Assembly (NCBI GenBank): GCA_903892515.1 | Contig: CAITIS010000087.1 | Location: 1 to 64,000, forward strand | Source of the DNA: an uncultured Planctomycetota bacterium | Lineage (GTDB): Bacteria; Planctomycetota; Phycisphaerae; SM23-33 | Length of the DNA stretch: 64,000 bases | Direction of reading: 5' to 3' | In this document: positions 34,252 through 42,729 of the stretch, in pieces | Position numbering within the stretch: position 1 is the first letter of the stretch | How the letters are laid out: every line of letters starts with the position of its first letter | Made by a program: the position numbers and the translations under genes | Notes under the pieces: model-generated | Seen by the model: only the letters and a program-made list of their open reading frames with translations | What the model was told of the DNA's origin: nothing | Database searches by the model: none

Positions 34252-35316
34252 CTACAGGTTCTTGTATCCTTCCCGACAGGCCCGGGCGAAGGCTTCGATG
34301 TTGGCGATGGGCACTTCGGGTTCCAGAATGTGCGTCGGTGAGAGCATCAGCCTGCCGTTGGCGCCGAGCGTACGGATGTTCTCTTTCACCACTCGCCGAA
34401 CGTCATCGGGCTTGCCCCAGGGCATGGTCGATTGCGTGCCGATGGTGCCGTCCATGTTCAGGTCGGGCTGCTCCCGCCGGATGGCCGGCACGTCGAGGCA
34501 CTCCGGCTGCATGGGGTTGAAGATCGTCACGCCCGCCTGACGCAGTTCGGGGATGATCGGCAGGATGTTGCCGTCGCTGTGGTACCAGATGTGGATGTCG
34601 GGCTTGATCGCCTTAATGGCCGACCATACCTTCTGCCAGCGCGCGAGCATAAAGCTCCGCCACATCGGCACTGAGAACATCATGGCATTCTGGTTGGCCA
34701 CGTCATCGCCGCAGTACACGCAATCGACTCCGGCCTTGGCGGCCGCTACCGCCACGAGCATGTTCCTCGCTGCCATCTTGTCCAGCATGCACTCGGCCCA
34801 GGCAGGCTGGTCGATCATGTCCATGAGGAACTGCTCGTAGCCGCGAATCTGCCAGGCCGTCTCGTACATGTGCCCGACCCACGTGACGGCGACCTTGCCG
34901 GCGGCATGGGCCTTGGCGACTTCGCCGGCCATGTGGTCGGTGGAGAAGTCGGCATGATCGGGAAAGGGATACTGCTCTATCTGCTCGAGGCTGGTGGCGT
35001 TCCGCAGCGGGCTGTGATAGCCCCAGAAGTGGTAAAAACCCGAGGGGATCATGGCCACGCCCGCGTCATTGATGGTCGTGCCTTCGGGCAGCGTCTCGTC
35101 GGCATAGTAGACGCTGTAGTCAAACGGCTTATAGGTGGCAGGCGCCGCAGGACCAGTACTCACTGGCTGGAAGAAGCCAAAGTGCCCGGCCAGATCCTCT
35201 GTGCCCGTGTGCTCGACCAGCCGGCGATGCAGGTCGGGCGTGAAATCGGTGCGGTACAGGATGCGGTCAGGCCGGTGGCCACAGAACGTCGCGCGGAATA
35301 CTTCCAAGTCAGTCAT
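34252..35316 (-). CDS. Uroporphyrinogen decarboxylase-family (URO-D-like) protein
   Basis: The protein is 354 residues, related in fold to the protein at 32906. It starts MTDLEVFRATFCGHRPDRIL and includes the typical barrel strands WYHSDGNILPIIPELRQAGV and LMLSPTHILEPEVPIANIEA, where a His and Asp could bind metal as in cobamide-dependent methyltransferases of this superfamily. Role unknown; many planctomycetes carry several such genes next to sugar-metabolism genes, as here with the isomerase at 35520. ATG 35316 is chosen over 35343, which lies inside a repeat; neither has a strong ribosome site. Confidence 0.75.
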   Translation of the reverse strand: MTDLEVFRATFCGHRPDRILYRTDFTPDLHRRLVEHTGTEDLAGHFGFFQPVSTGPAAPATYKPFDYSVYYADETLPEGTTINDAGVAMIPSGFYHFWGYHSPLRNATSLEQIEQYPFPDHADFSTDHMAGEVAKAHAAGKVAVTWVGHMYETAWQIRGYEQFLMDMIDQPAWAECMLDKMAARNMLVAVAAAKAGVDCVYCGDDVANQNAMMFSVPMWRSFMLARWQKVWSAIKAIKPDIHIWYHSDGNILPIIPELRQAGVTIFNPMQPECLDVPAIRREQPDLNMDGTIGTQSTMPWGKPDDVRRVVKENIRTLGANGRLMLSPTHILEPEVPIANIEAFARACREGYKNL

Positions 35317-35379
35317 GCTTTGGTTCCATATTGAAAGAGGCATCGGATATTCGATATTCGATATTAGGAAAGATACGGC

Positions 35380-35492
35380 GATATCAGGAAAGACAAGGTC
35401 TGCGGGTTGGCCAAGTCGCGAACACCGCAGGCCGAGGCCGACCCTGGCTGGAAACGGCACGGCAACGCCCGATGCTTGTCTTTCCCAATATC
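35380..35492. repeat. Interrupted inverted repeat with gatatc-ggaaagac arms
   Basis: gatatcaggaaagacaag (35380-35397) and cttgtctttcccaatatc (35475-35492) pair in 16 of 18 positions across a 77-base spacer. Extra copies of gatattcgatatt occur at 35346-35365. A similar arrangement is at 37004-37068, so this is a dispersed intergenic family. Confidence 0.5.
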
Positions 35493-35519
35493 AAATACCT
35501 GATATCTGATCCCGTTTTT

Positions 35520-36287
35520 CTACAGACTGCGAAGAAACGCCACGGCCTTGGCGATGTCGCCCACCGGGTCGGGGCCGGCCTCACGCTCGATGGTATGGAA
35601 GCCGTCAAAGCCGATCTCTTCCATCAGCGCGACGTAGGCCGGGAAGTTCACGTCGCCCAGGCCCAGCGCAACTTCGCCATTGCCGCGCTTGCCGTCCTTG
35701 GCGTGGGCATGCACGGTGTACTCAGCCAGGTCGCGGGCCGACTGCATATGGTCGAAGCCGCCCATGACCAGGTTGGCCGGATCGAAGTTCGCCCCGATGC
35801 CCGAAGAGCCCACTGAATCCAGCAGGGCCGCCAGCGTCGCACCCGACTCCGGGCCGGTCTCGGTGGCGAACGTCACGCCTTTGTCTTCGGCGTAGCGGGC
35901 GACCTTCTCCAGGCGGCGGCGCATCGGGTCGCACACCTTGGGGTCCAGGTCTTCCGGCACATTGCCGATGTGGGTGGTGATGATGTCGGTGCCCAGGTCC
36001 AGCGCCTGGTCCACCGCCGCCATCAGCTTAGGTAGGATGGCTTCGGACTCGGGCTTATCGAGCGGGATGCTGAAGTCGCAGCACGTGGCCGAGAGCGTCA
36101 GCCCGCGCGCATGGTAGAGCTTGCGGAAGGCCTTACGCTGCTCGGCGGACTGGTTCTCCGCCAGCATCGCGCCCTTGACGACGTAGATCTGGAAACCGTC
36201 CACGCCCAGTTCCGCAGCCTTGTCCAGCGCTGCCTCCAGCGGCAGGCCCATGTTGTCGATAAACACACCGATTTTCAGGTTCGCCAT
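35520..36287 (-). CDS. Sugar phosphate isomerase/epimerase-like TIM-barrel protein
   Basis: The protein is 255 residues of the xylose isomerase-like TIM-barrel family. NLKIGVFIDNMGLPLEAAL opens strand 1, TETGPESGATLAALLDSVGS and GANFDPANLVMGG carry the E and D/H metal ligands, and HAHAKDG and HTIEREAGPDP add the last ones. These enzymes isomerise or epimerise keto-sugars or inositols with a divalent metal. AAAGGAG seven bases before the ATG supports the start. It lies next to a URO-D-like gene and likely belongs to a carbohydrate route; substrate unknown. Confidence 0.8.
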   Translation of the reverse strand: MANLKIGVFIDNMGLPLEAALDKAAELGVDGFQIYVVKGAMLAENQSAEQRKAFRKLYHARGLTLSATCCDFSIPLDKPESEAILPKLMAAVDQALDLGTDIITTHIGNVPEDLDPKVCDPMRRRLEKVARYAEDKGVTFATETGPESGATLAALLDSVGSSGIGANFDPANLVMGGFDHMQSARDLAEYTVHAHAKDGKRGNGEVALGLGDVNFPAYVALMEEIGFDGFHTIEREAGPDPVGDIAKAVAFLRSL

Positions 36288-36308
36288 CTTTCGCTCCTTT
36301 GAGATTTG

Positions 36309-36878
36309 TTATTGGCCGGCGATAAAGACCCGCTGGTCGAATAGCCGCGGGGAATACGGACTGCCATAGGTGACGGACACGATGAACTTTCGGCCGACGG
36401 GGATGCCTTCGTTCCATGCCAGCCGGAACTGATACCGCCGCATGATGCTCTGCCAATGCTTCTTGTTCTCGGCGGGCTCTTCAAGATTGGCGTTCCAGAC
36501 GGCCAGCCGCTCGCCGCGGGCGTCGGGCTTGCTCTGCTCATAGCGGTACAGCTCGAAGCGGAAGTTGCCGAATGCCTTGGTGGCGTCAGCGAAATAATCG
36601 ATGGCCTCGACGCGGACTTCCAGCCCGGCGATCTTGCCTTCATCGTTGAGGATGCGCGAGCCCGTGAAGGGGTCGAGCTTGATGGCCTTGGGCAGCAGCA
36701 GCGCCACGGGCTGGGGAACGGGCACGCTGTTGGGCACGGCCAGCGCGGGCATGCTCTCGGGTTGCGAGGCCGCCATGCTCGGCATGCTGCTGACGGGCTT
36801 GACGCTGTGATCCTCTGTCCAGCATCCGGCGTACAACGCGACCAGCAGCAAGCTCAGGACCAGCGCGATCTGTTTCAT
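36309..36878 (-). CDS. Putative lipoprotein of unknown function
   Basis: The protein is 189 residues. A hydrophobic leader (KQIALVLSLLLVALYAG) ends at a lipobox-like cysteine (LYAGC), so it is probably lipid-anchored. A Pro/Ser/Met-rich linker (PMAASQPE-type) precedes a C-terminal beta-rich domain from about residue 70 (KAIKLDPFTGSRILNDEGKI). No family recognised. It lies 21 bases upstream of the isomerase on the same strand, so the two may be co-transcribed. Confidence 0.6.
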   Translation of the reverse strand: MKQIALVLSLLLVALYAGCWTEDHSVKPVSSMPSMAASQPESMPALAVPNSVPVPQPVALLLPKAIKLDPFTGSRILNDEGKIAGLEVRVEAIDYFADATKAFGNFRFELYRYEQSKPDARGERLAVWNANLEEPAENKKHWQSIMRRYQFRLAWNEGIPVGRKFIVSVTYGSPYSPRLFDQRVFIAGQ

Positions 36879-37003
36879 GCGTTCTCCCAGTAAGACCGGG
36901 GGGATTATAGACCTGCCTGCAAGAAGGCGTCAATGCTTTGGGACATTGCGTGCGAACCAGTGGCACCAAGGCGGCAGGAAACACGACCAGACGCGGTATG
37001 ACA

Positions 37004-37068
37004 TATTAGATATCAGGAAGCTGCATCCACCGCGGATGTCTTTCCTGAATCTAATATCGAATATCGCC
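37004..37068. repeat. Second copy of the gatatc/ggaaagac-type inverted repeat
   Basis: Left half: attagatatcaggaa. Right half: tctttcctgaatctaatatc, with a further gaatatc. They pair imperfectly and share the motifs of the element at 35380-35492. It sits just past the 3' end of the aminotransferase gene. Confidence 0.45.
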
Positions 37069-37076
37069 GTTTGGCC

Positions 37077-38192
37077 CTACGCCTTGGCCAGCTTGACCAG
37101 AATTTCCAATCCCTTGGCCAGGCGATCCTGCGGGATCGTGTAGGCCAGGCGGAAGTGGGTGTCCTGCTCGGAAAAGACGTTGCCGGGAATGATGAGCACG
37201 TTGTTTTCGATGGCCTTGGCGCAGAACTCGCTGCCGGTCATGCCGCGCGGGGCGGGCACGAAGGCGTAGAAAGTACCGCCGGGCTTGAGCAGGCCAAAGG
37301 TGCTGCCCAGGGCGTCAAACACCATATCGCGGCGCTGTCGGTACTCGCCGGCGTGGTCCTGCACGTCGCAATCGAGGGCGGCCAGGGCGCCGATCTGGGC
37401 CATGCTGGGGGCGCACACGAAACTGTACTGCTGCAGCATCGTCATCTTCTCGATGAGTTCCCTGGGCCCGGTGCACCAGCCCATCCGCCAGCCGGTCATG
37501 CCGTAGGTCTTCGAGAAGCCGCGCATCAGCAGCGTGTTGTCGTAGTAGCTGGCCATCGACGCGAACGGCTCGTCGTAGCAGAACATGTTGTAGCACTCAT
37601 CGCTGACGACGAGCAGGTTGTGCTTGCGGGCCAGGTCGGCAATGGCCTTGAGATCCTTGGCCGAAAAGACCTTGCCGGTGGGATTGCAGGGCGAATTCAG
37701 CACCAGCAGCTTGGTCTTGGGCGTGATGGCGGCGGCGATCTTCTCGGGATTCGGCGAGAAGTCGGGGTACGTGTCCACCAGCACGCACTTGCCGTTGCAC
37801 AGGCTGACGAGGTGCTTGTACATGACGAAGTACGGGTCGAGCAGCAGCACCTCGTCGCCCGGATCGATCAGCGTCAGGAATGCCAGCATCAGCGCCCCGG
37901 ACACGCCCGAGGTGATCAGGTAGGGCCGCTCGCCGGTCCAGCCAAATTCCTTATTGCAGGACTTGGCGATGGCGGCGCGGAGTTCGGCGATGCCCTGCGT
38001 CTGCGTGTACTTGTTGAGACCCTTCTTGACGGCCTCGATGCAGGCCTGCTTGGCGTGCTCGGGCACATCGAAGTCCGGCTGGCCGATGGAGAGGTTGATC
38101 GGATCCTTGAGCTTGGCAGCCAGGTCGAAGACCTTGCGGATGCCGGAGGCGTCAATGGACTTCACGCGTTGGGCGAACGGAATGTCGGACAT
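37077..38192 (-). CDS. Class I/II pyridoxal-phosphate aminotransferase
   Basis: The protein is 371 residues. PINLSIGQPDFDVPEH (31-46) is the usual N-terminal signature, NSPCNPTGKVF (166-176) includes the N-P-T-G loop, SDEC (197-200) holds the Asp that contacts the pyridine ring, and SKTYGMTGWRMG (227-238) carries the catalytic K228. The arginine that holds the substrate carboxylate is expected near the C-terminus (FRLAY). It belongs to the aspartate/alanine aminotransferase fold type; amino-acid specificity cannot be told. The start is chosen at MSDIPF, with GGGAG upstream. Confidence 0.9.
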   Translation of the reverse strand: MSDIPFAQRVKSIDASGIRKVFDLAAKLKDPINLSIGQPDFDVPEHAKQACIEAVKKGLNKYTQTQGIAELRAAIAKSCNKEFGWTGERPYLITSGVSGALMLAFLTLIDPGDEVLLLDPYFVMYKHLVSLCNGKCVLVDTYPDFSPNPEKIAAAITPKTKLLVLNSPCNPTGKVFSAKDLKAIADLARKHNLLVVSDECYNMFCYDEPFASMASYYDNTLLMRGFSKTYGMTGWRMGWCTGPRELIEKMTMLQQYSFVCAPSMAQIGALAALDCDVQDHAGEYRQRRDMVFDALGSTFGLLKPGGTFYAFVPAPRGMTGSEFCAKAIENNVLIIPGNVFSEQDTHFRLAYTIPQDRLAKGLEILVKLAKA

Positions 38193-38260
38193 GCTCGGGC
38201 TCCCGTGCTGTGGCCTATGAAACGAAACCGCCGGCAGAAAACGGGCCGGTGAATCAATGA

Positions 38261-38332
38261 ATCGGTTGATCCGTGGATAAGACAACGCTTCCGCCATCGC
38301 GGGCGTCGTTTCCGATCCACCGATCAACCGAT
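38261..38332. repeat. Long imperfect hairpin between two minus-strand genes
   Basis: atcggttgatccgtggat (38261-38278) pairs with atccaccgatcaaccgat (38315-38332) at 17 of 18 positions; inside, acaacgc and gcgtcgt also pair. No T-run follows on either strand. It could end transcription of the small basic protein gene or be another dispersed repeat. Confidence 0.45.
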
Positions 38333-38405
38333 CTCGACTGACTCTGTGACGTTCCAGCCTGCCGCGGGGGGCAGGCCGTCGCCTTGGACTGGTCGCGCCG
38401 GGCTG

Positions 38406-38720
38406 CTACTTCTTGCCCTTGGCGGCCTTGCCGGCCGGAGCGGCGCCCTTGGCCGGAGCCTTGGTCGCGGCGGCAGCAGCAGCGGCGGCAGCGGCCGGAG
38501 CGGCGCCGGCTTCGCCTTCAGCCTTCTCTTCGGCGGCCTTCTTGGCCTTGGCGCCGACCTTGCTGTGGCGGACCCGGGTCTTGACCAACCCCAGAGGGCT
38601 GTTCTTTTCGGCGTCGAACTTTTCTTCTTCGATCATCCGGTGGATGCGCTCGTCGCGCGACAGTACGCTGCGGTTTCCACCCAGCCCGACTCGGGCCTTG
38701 AGGCTACGGTCCATGGTCAT
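38406..38720 (-). CDS. Small basic protein of the planctomycete-verrucomicrobia-chlamydia type, with Ala/Lys tail
   Basis: The protein is 104 residues. Residues 1-53 match the conserved PVC small basic protein: MDRSL, then RSVLSRDERIHRMIEEEKF, then SPLGLVKTRVRH. The usual member ends near residue 60. Here an extra 45 residues are nearly all Ala, Lys, Pro and Gly, including ten alanines in a row, similar to histone H1-like tails. The function of the family is not established; the charge suggests RNA or DNA binding. AGGAG stands nine bases before ATG 38720. It lies just downstream of the SPOR-like membrane protein on the same strand. Confidence 0.75.
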   Translation of the reverse strand: MTMDRSLKARVGLGGNRSVLSRDERIHRMIEEEKFDAEKNSPLGLVKTRVRHSKVGAKAKKAAEEKAEGEAGAAPAAAAAAAAAATKAPAKGAAPAGKAAKGKK

Positions 38721-38737
38721 CTCGTCATACTCCTAGT

Positions 38738-39496
38738 CTAATCTTCCAGTCGAACGTAAGGCTGGCGGAATCCGTAGGCATGCGTCTTCCGCAGGTATTC
38801 CTTGCCCAGTAGCTCAATCTTATTCTTACGATCGGCGATCTCCGGAGCGTCCTTCTTGGCAAAGGCCACTTCGTCGAGCACCATCCACTTGTTTGTCAGG
38901 CCGCGGTCGATGCTGGCCTGCACGCCCTTGCTATGCAAAAACGCCTGGATGTCCCGGGCCTGGCCCTCGGTCGATATGCCATCCTGGATCACCAGGTAGT
39001 ACATACCTTTCTTGCGACTATCGGCGTTGGCGGCGGGCTCGCGATCCGGCACAATGGCCGCGGGCGTCAGCTTGGAGCTGTCGGGCCCCGACTGATGCGC
39101 AGCCTCAGGCCGTGCGTCGCCACCGGCGGCCAGTCGTCCCGAGTGCTTGCCGATCAGGAACGACGTCGTCACCAGCAACATCAAGCCTAGCACCACCACT
39201 GTAGTGCTGACGCGGTTGAAGCAAATCCTCAACTGGCCGTCGGCGTAGTCGAAAACCGGCTCTTGCATCGTATCGGGCCGGGCCGAAGTCGCCGCGGGGC
39301 GGCTTGTCGGCGCCAGTTCGGCCGGAGCGGGCTGGCTCGTCGCCTCGGCCTCGGCGCTGGGAACTTCCGCGCCGCTTGATTCCTGTGGCCGGTCCTGCCG
39401 GGCCTTGCCAAACCAGCCAGGAACACCCAGCATCTTTCGACGCTGGCTGATCACCTCATAGAGGGCCTTGGAGTCTTTCTTCTTGTCAGCTGCCAC
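38738..39496 (-). CDS. Single-pass membrane protein with a C-terminal SPOR-like region
   Basis: The protein is 252 residues. A cytoplasmic N-terminal part (KKKDSKALYEVISQRRKMLG), a Pro/Ala-rich linker, one membrane helix (TVVVLGLMLLVTTSFLIG) and a periplasmic domain follow. The last 85 residues (GMYYLVIQDGISTEGQARDI, then FLHSKGVQASIDRGL) look like a SPOR/sporulation-related peptidoglycan-binding fold, by pattern only. It may be involved in cell-wall or division-site binding. The GTG at 39496 has AGGAG seven bases upstream and is better than the upstream TTG. Confidence 0.55.
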   Translation of the reverse strand: MAADKKKDSKALYEVISQRRKMLGVPGWFGKARQDRPQESSGAEVPSAEAEATSQPAPAELAPTSRPAATSARPDTMQEPVFDYADGQLRICFNRVSTTVVVLGLMLLVTTSFLIGKHSGRLAAGGDARPEAAHQSGPDSSKLTPAAIVPDREPAANADSRKKGMYYLVIQDGISTEGQARDIQAFLHSKGVQASIDRGLTNKWMVLDEVAFAKKDAPEIADRKNKIELLGKEYLRKTHAYGFRQPYVRLED

Positions 39497-39630
39497 GGGT
39501 GGACTCCTGGCGTCGCCATGGCGACGCCCCGCACTAGCTTCAATGCCGCCCAACAGTCAATTCACAGCCCGATTAAAGTACCGGCCCGACGCCCACGTGT
39601 CAAGGCCCCTTGCAGCCGGAGAAAACGGCG

Positions 39631-39672
39631 GTGAGTGACCTGTTCTTCTGGCGAGAAGAACGGGTCGCTCAC
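39631..39672 (+). repeat. 19-base-pair hairpin with two G-U pairs
   Basis: gtgagtgacctgttcttct (39631-39649) pairs with agaagaacgggtcgctcac (39654-39672) around a four-base loop. The two non-Watson-Crick positions are U-G only if the plus strand is transcribed; on the minus strand they would be A-C mismatches. Confidence 0.5.
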
Positions 39673-39739
39673 GCCGGAGCCTCGGACATCGAAAGAACTT
39701 CGAGTTTTTGATTTGAATAAAGCTTCGAGTTGGTCGGCC

Positions 39740-40000
39740 CCAGCGGGGCCGAGGGATGTAGCCGCGGGTGGAGCGGCAGGTCGGCGAAGCCGCCGGACGC
39801 GGAACCCGTGGAACGAGGCTCTTCTGCGCTCGCCCCGGAGGGGCGAAGGAGCCTCACCGGCACGGTCGAATCGTGGCCTTCCTCCGCCCCTGCCGGGGCG
39901 GGTGAAACAGCAACTCTCCACGGGTTGCGCTCCGGACCGCCTCCGGCGGCCTGCGCTCCACCCGTGGCCACATGCCTTTGCCCCTCCGGGGCAATGGGTC
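39740..40000. repeat. Composite palindromic element with four GC-rich mini-hairpins
   Basis: Roughly inverted copies at 39762-39812 and 39916-39968 (both contain cgggtggagcg... and aacccgtgga, or the complement) flank a core. Within and beside them are four mini-hairpins of similar form: ggccccagcggggcc, cgccccggaggggcg, cgcccctgccggggcg and tgcccctccggggca. The style is of a REP/MITE-like repeat. No transposase is nearby. Confidence 0.5.
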
Positions 40001-40062
40001 GCGAGAAAACAGGTTACTTGCAAACGCCCGGACGCACACCGCGACGGTCCGCTCTGCGGAGA

Positions 40063-42429
40063 CTACTTCGTCTGCGCTGGTTGCGGCATTGCCGGCAGCG
40101 TGGGCGGCTCCTCCGACAGCCACCAGGCGTACGTCTGAACCGGCTTGGCGTCTATCGTGAATTCCGCTACTGCCTTGTCAGATACGGGCTTAACGCCGTT
40201 TAGCAGGTCAAACGCCTTGCTCGGAGAGGGCAGGTGGATCGTCCGCGGGCCGGCCTGCTCGCCCGTGTGCATCACCACCATGTGGCTGTTGGCGTAGAGA
40301 ATGTCATCGCTGTCCAGGTACACGTGGACGCCGGCGAACTTGGCCATGGCCCGCAGGAACTCCGCCGGCAGGGCCACCGCGCCCGCATACACGCTCGTCC
40401 AGTCGGCGAATTCCTTGTACGCCAAGCCGACGTAGTACGCGTTGCCCCACTGGTTTAGCGGCGTCACTTCGCCGGTAGATGTCTCGGCCGGCGGGTGCAT
40501 ATTCTCAATCGAGTACCACCCGGCCGTCACCGCGTCCTTATCTTCCACGGCGAAAATCGGCGAAACGCGCGTGACCGGCGGGAACAGTTTGCCATTCTCC
40601 ACCATGCGATAGAACTGGCCGAAGATGTATCCCGTCGGCAGCAGCGAGGTCAGCCGGTTGTGCGTATTGGGCACGATCACGGTTGTGGCCAAACGCTGGT
40701 CGTAGCGGCCAAAGTTAAAGCCCGTCAACTCGGTCATGTTCTTGACGGAAAGTGCCTGCTCGCGGTCGTCATTGATGAAGCCCGAGGCATGAGCCCACAG
40801 GATCGTCCGTTTGCCGCCCTTGAGCCGCTCGAGAATCTTCCGGCTGGCGTCGTTGAGGCGATACGCGTCCAGCACGATGATCAGCTTGTAGCGTTCCAGC
40901 GGGAAGTCCTCGCGGCCAACGTCCTGGTGCAGCCAGACGTCGTACGGCGTGCCAGTCCGGCCCATCTCGGCCAGGAACTCCTGGTGCGTCAGAGCGCGGT
41001 CCAGCCGGTTGTCGCCGCGGTAGAAGTACTTGGAGTCTTCGTCCACCAGCACGGCCACTTGGGAGACTGACTTGACCTTGGCCTGGATGTTCAGCATGCC
41101 GATCTGCTGGAGCTGGCGGAAGGCCTCGAAGTATTTCTGCTCATGGCCAAACCACTGAGATTGAAAGTCCCAGATCCACGCCATGGTGCCCTCGGCCGCA
41201 TCTTGCAGCAGGTCGCGTTGATAGGTCTTGATGGTGTCCTGCACGACCTGCTCGGAGTGCGGCTGCTTGAATTGTTTCTGGCTGATGCCGTACGGTCGAA
41301 GATCCTCCTCCACGAAGAACAGTTTGTTGCGGGCGGCCACGGAGTCCACGATGGTGTGGATCGGCAGGTGGTCCTTGAGTTGACGCATGTTGTAGGCGGG
41401 CGGGCCGGCGAAGAAGTCCAGGTACGGGCTGCTGCATACCCGCTCGAATTCGTAGGAGTTCTTGCCGTCGTCCATGAGCGGCTCGTGGAAGGCGCCGCAG
41501 AGCAAGTTGGGGTCAAGTTCCTTGGCGGCCTTGCCCATGGCCAGCATGCGGTCGGCGGTCTCCTTGGCCTGCGTCCGCCAGAAATCGATGAGGGCCTGCG
41601 ACGGGCCTTTGTGAGGATCGAAGAAGTCGCCGACATCCGGCGTCATAGCCAGCTCGGGATCAGGGATCTCCAGCGTGTCAAACGTCAGCCCCTCACGGCC
41701 ATAGGCCTTGGCCAGGGCGTGGTCAGTCTTGTACAGGGCCTTGGCGTACTCGCGATACGCCCGCAGCATGGCCGGGCCGGTGTCGGGGTGTTGGTGAAAC
41801 TTCTTGGCCGAGGCGAAATCGAACCACTCCTGCGCGCAGCCGCCCTCAAAGAACAGCCCGATCACGCGGTCGCGACGCGGATAGGTCTTGAGAAACTCGA
41901 CGTGCCGCCGGACCATCTCGACGCCCTGGGCTTCAAACTTCCGCGACGCCAGCGAATACATGGCAGTATGCGTTCCGGCCATCGGGCCCTTGGGCTTGCC
42001 GTCCTGCCAGAGCAATTCATCGGGGTTGTCCTTGGCCCACTCGGGCGAAGTGCCGACAAACATGCCCAGCACGCAAATGGTCTGGTCGTTGAAGTCCAGG
42101 ATGGCGTCCAGCCGGCGGCGGACCTCGACGAAATGCTCGTCCCACGACTTATTCCAATCGACCAGGTGCGTCATGAAGAACAGCCGCACGCCCGAGTCGG
42201 CGAACTGCTTCATGTACGCGAAGTCGTCGTGGATACGGTCGCGATACGCCAGCATCGGCACGGGCTCGTTGTTGTAGAACAGCCGGGGGATGCCGTTAAC
42301 GCTGCGGATCGTCGCGGCCGGCCGGGTCTGCTGAGCAGACGCCGCCGTCGCGCTGATGCTGACGGCCCAAAGCGACAGCAAGGAACCAAACACGCCGACG
42401 CTGACGAAGTGGATCTTACTCAGACTCAT
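40063..42429 (-). CDS. Secreted GH42-like beta-galactosidase-type protein
   Basis: The protein is 788 residues. The N-terminal signal segment VSVGVFGSLLSLWAVSISAT and the AQQ cleavage region are followed by a TIM-barrel (LAYRDRIHDDFAYMKQFADS) and a middle domain (VSQVAVLVDEDSKYFYRG) resembling the trimerisation domain of GH42 beta-galactosidases. GLFFEGGCAQEWF and LFFVEEDLRP are candidate sites of the catalytic acids, but I cannot assign them. Probably cleaves a beta-linked oligosaccharide outside the cytoplasm. AAGGA before ATG 42429 supports the start; longer frames upstream lack a signal. It is divergent from tyrS. Confidence 0.7.
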   Translation of the reverse strand: MSLSKIHFVSVGVFGSLLSLWAVSISATAASAQQTRPAATIRSVNGIPRLFYNNEPVPMLAYRDRIHDDFAYMKQFADSGVRLFFMTHLVDWNKSWDEHFVEVRRRLDAILDFNDQTICVLGMFVGTSPEWAKDNPDELLWQDGKPKGPMAGTHTAMYSLASRKFEAQGVEMVRRHVEFLKTYPRRDRVIGLFFEGGCAQEWFDFASAKKFHQHPDTGPAMLRAYREYAKALYKTDHALAKAYGREGLTFDTLEIPDPELAMTPDVGDFFDPHKGPSQALIDFWRTQAKETADRMLAMGKAAKELDPNLLCGAFHEPLMDDGKNSYEFERVCSSPYLDFFAGPPAYNMRQLKDHLPIHTIVDSVAARNKLFFVEEDLRPYGISQKQFKQPHSEQVVQDTIKTYQRDLLQDAAEGTMAWIWDFQSQWFGHEQKYFEAFRQLQQIGMLNIQAKVKSVSQVAVLVDEDSKYFYRGDNRLDRALTHQEFLAEMGRTGTPYDVWLHQDVGREDFPLERYKLIIVLDAYRLNDASRKILERLKGGKRTILWAHASGFINDDREQALSVKNMTELTGFNFGRYDQRLATTVIVPNTHNRLTSLLPTGYIFGQFYRMVENGKLFPPVTRVSPIFAVEDKDAVTAGWYSIENMHPPAETSTGEVTPLNQWGNAYYVGLAYKEFADWTSVYAGAVALPAEFLRAMAKFAGVHVYLDSDDILYANSHMVVMHTGEQAGPRTIHLPSPSKAFDLLNGVKPVSDKAVAEFTIDAKPVQTYAWWLSEEPPTLPAMPQPAQTK

Positions 42430-42729
42430 GGGAATCCTTAACTGAGCGATGGGCTCGTTCTTCAGCCCTGATTCCTTAGCTTCAGCAGGACCATCTTTCC
42501 AACTTGACGCGACATGGTTTGCTCTGGTCCAGTTTGCGATCAGCCCGCAAGTGTATCCTGAAGGGTGGCGTCGTGCGAGCGCAGAAAGAAAGCACAGAAA
42601 GAAAGAGGGCGGCCTCAGGGTGATCCGCGAGCCGCCCGGCGGGCTAGCTCTTACGGAGCAGCAGGGCGAGGTGAGCGGGTGCCTAGAGCTATTGCCCATC
42701 TGCGGCTCGAGCGGTAGACTCTGTGGACT
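42430..42729. other. 300-base divergent region between the GH42-like gene and tyrS
   Basis: No gene. No T-box-type leader with a specifier and T-box sequence was seen before tyrS. A run of a/g (gaaagaaagcacagaaagaaag, about 42583-42604) is the only striking feature. Promoters not placed. Confidence 0.45.

Larger units (their letters stand above)
39497..40062. other. 566-base intergenic region rich in inverted repeats
   Basis: No protein gene supported; open frames here are by-products of the repeats. Two structured elements are listed separately (39631-39672 and 39740-40000). Confidence 0.5.

Noticed and set aside
42430-42729. T-box riboswitch before tyrS.
   Set aside because: No T-box sequence (tgg-g-type bulge) or antiterminator was found in the 300-base leader.
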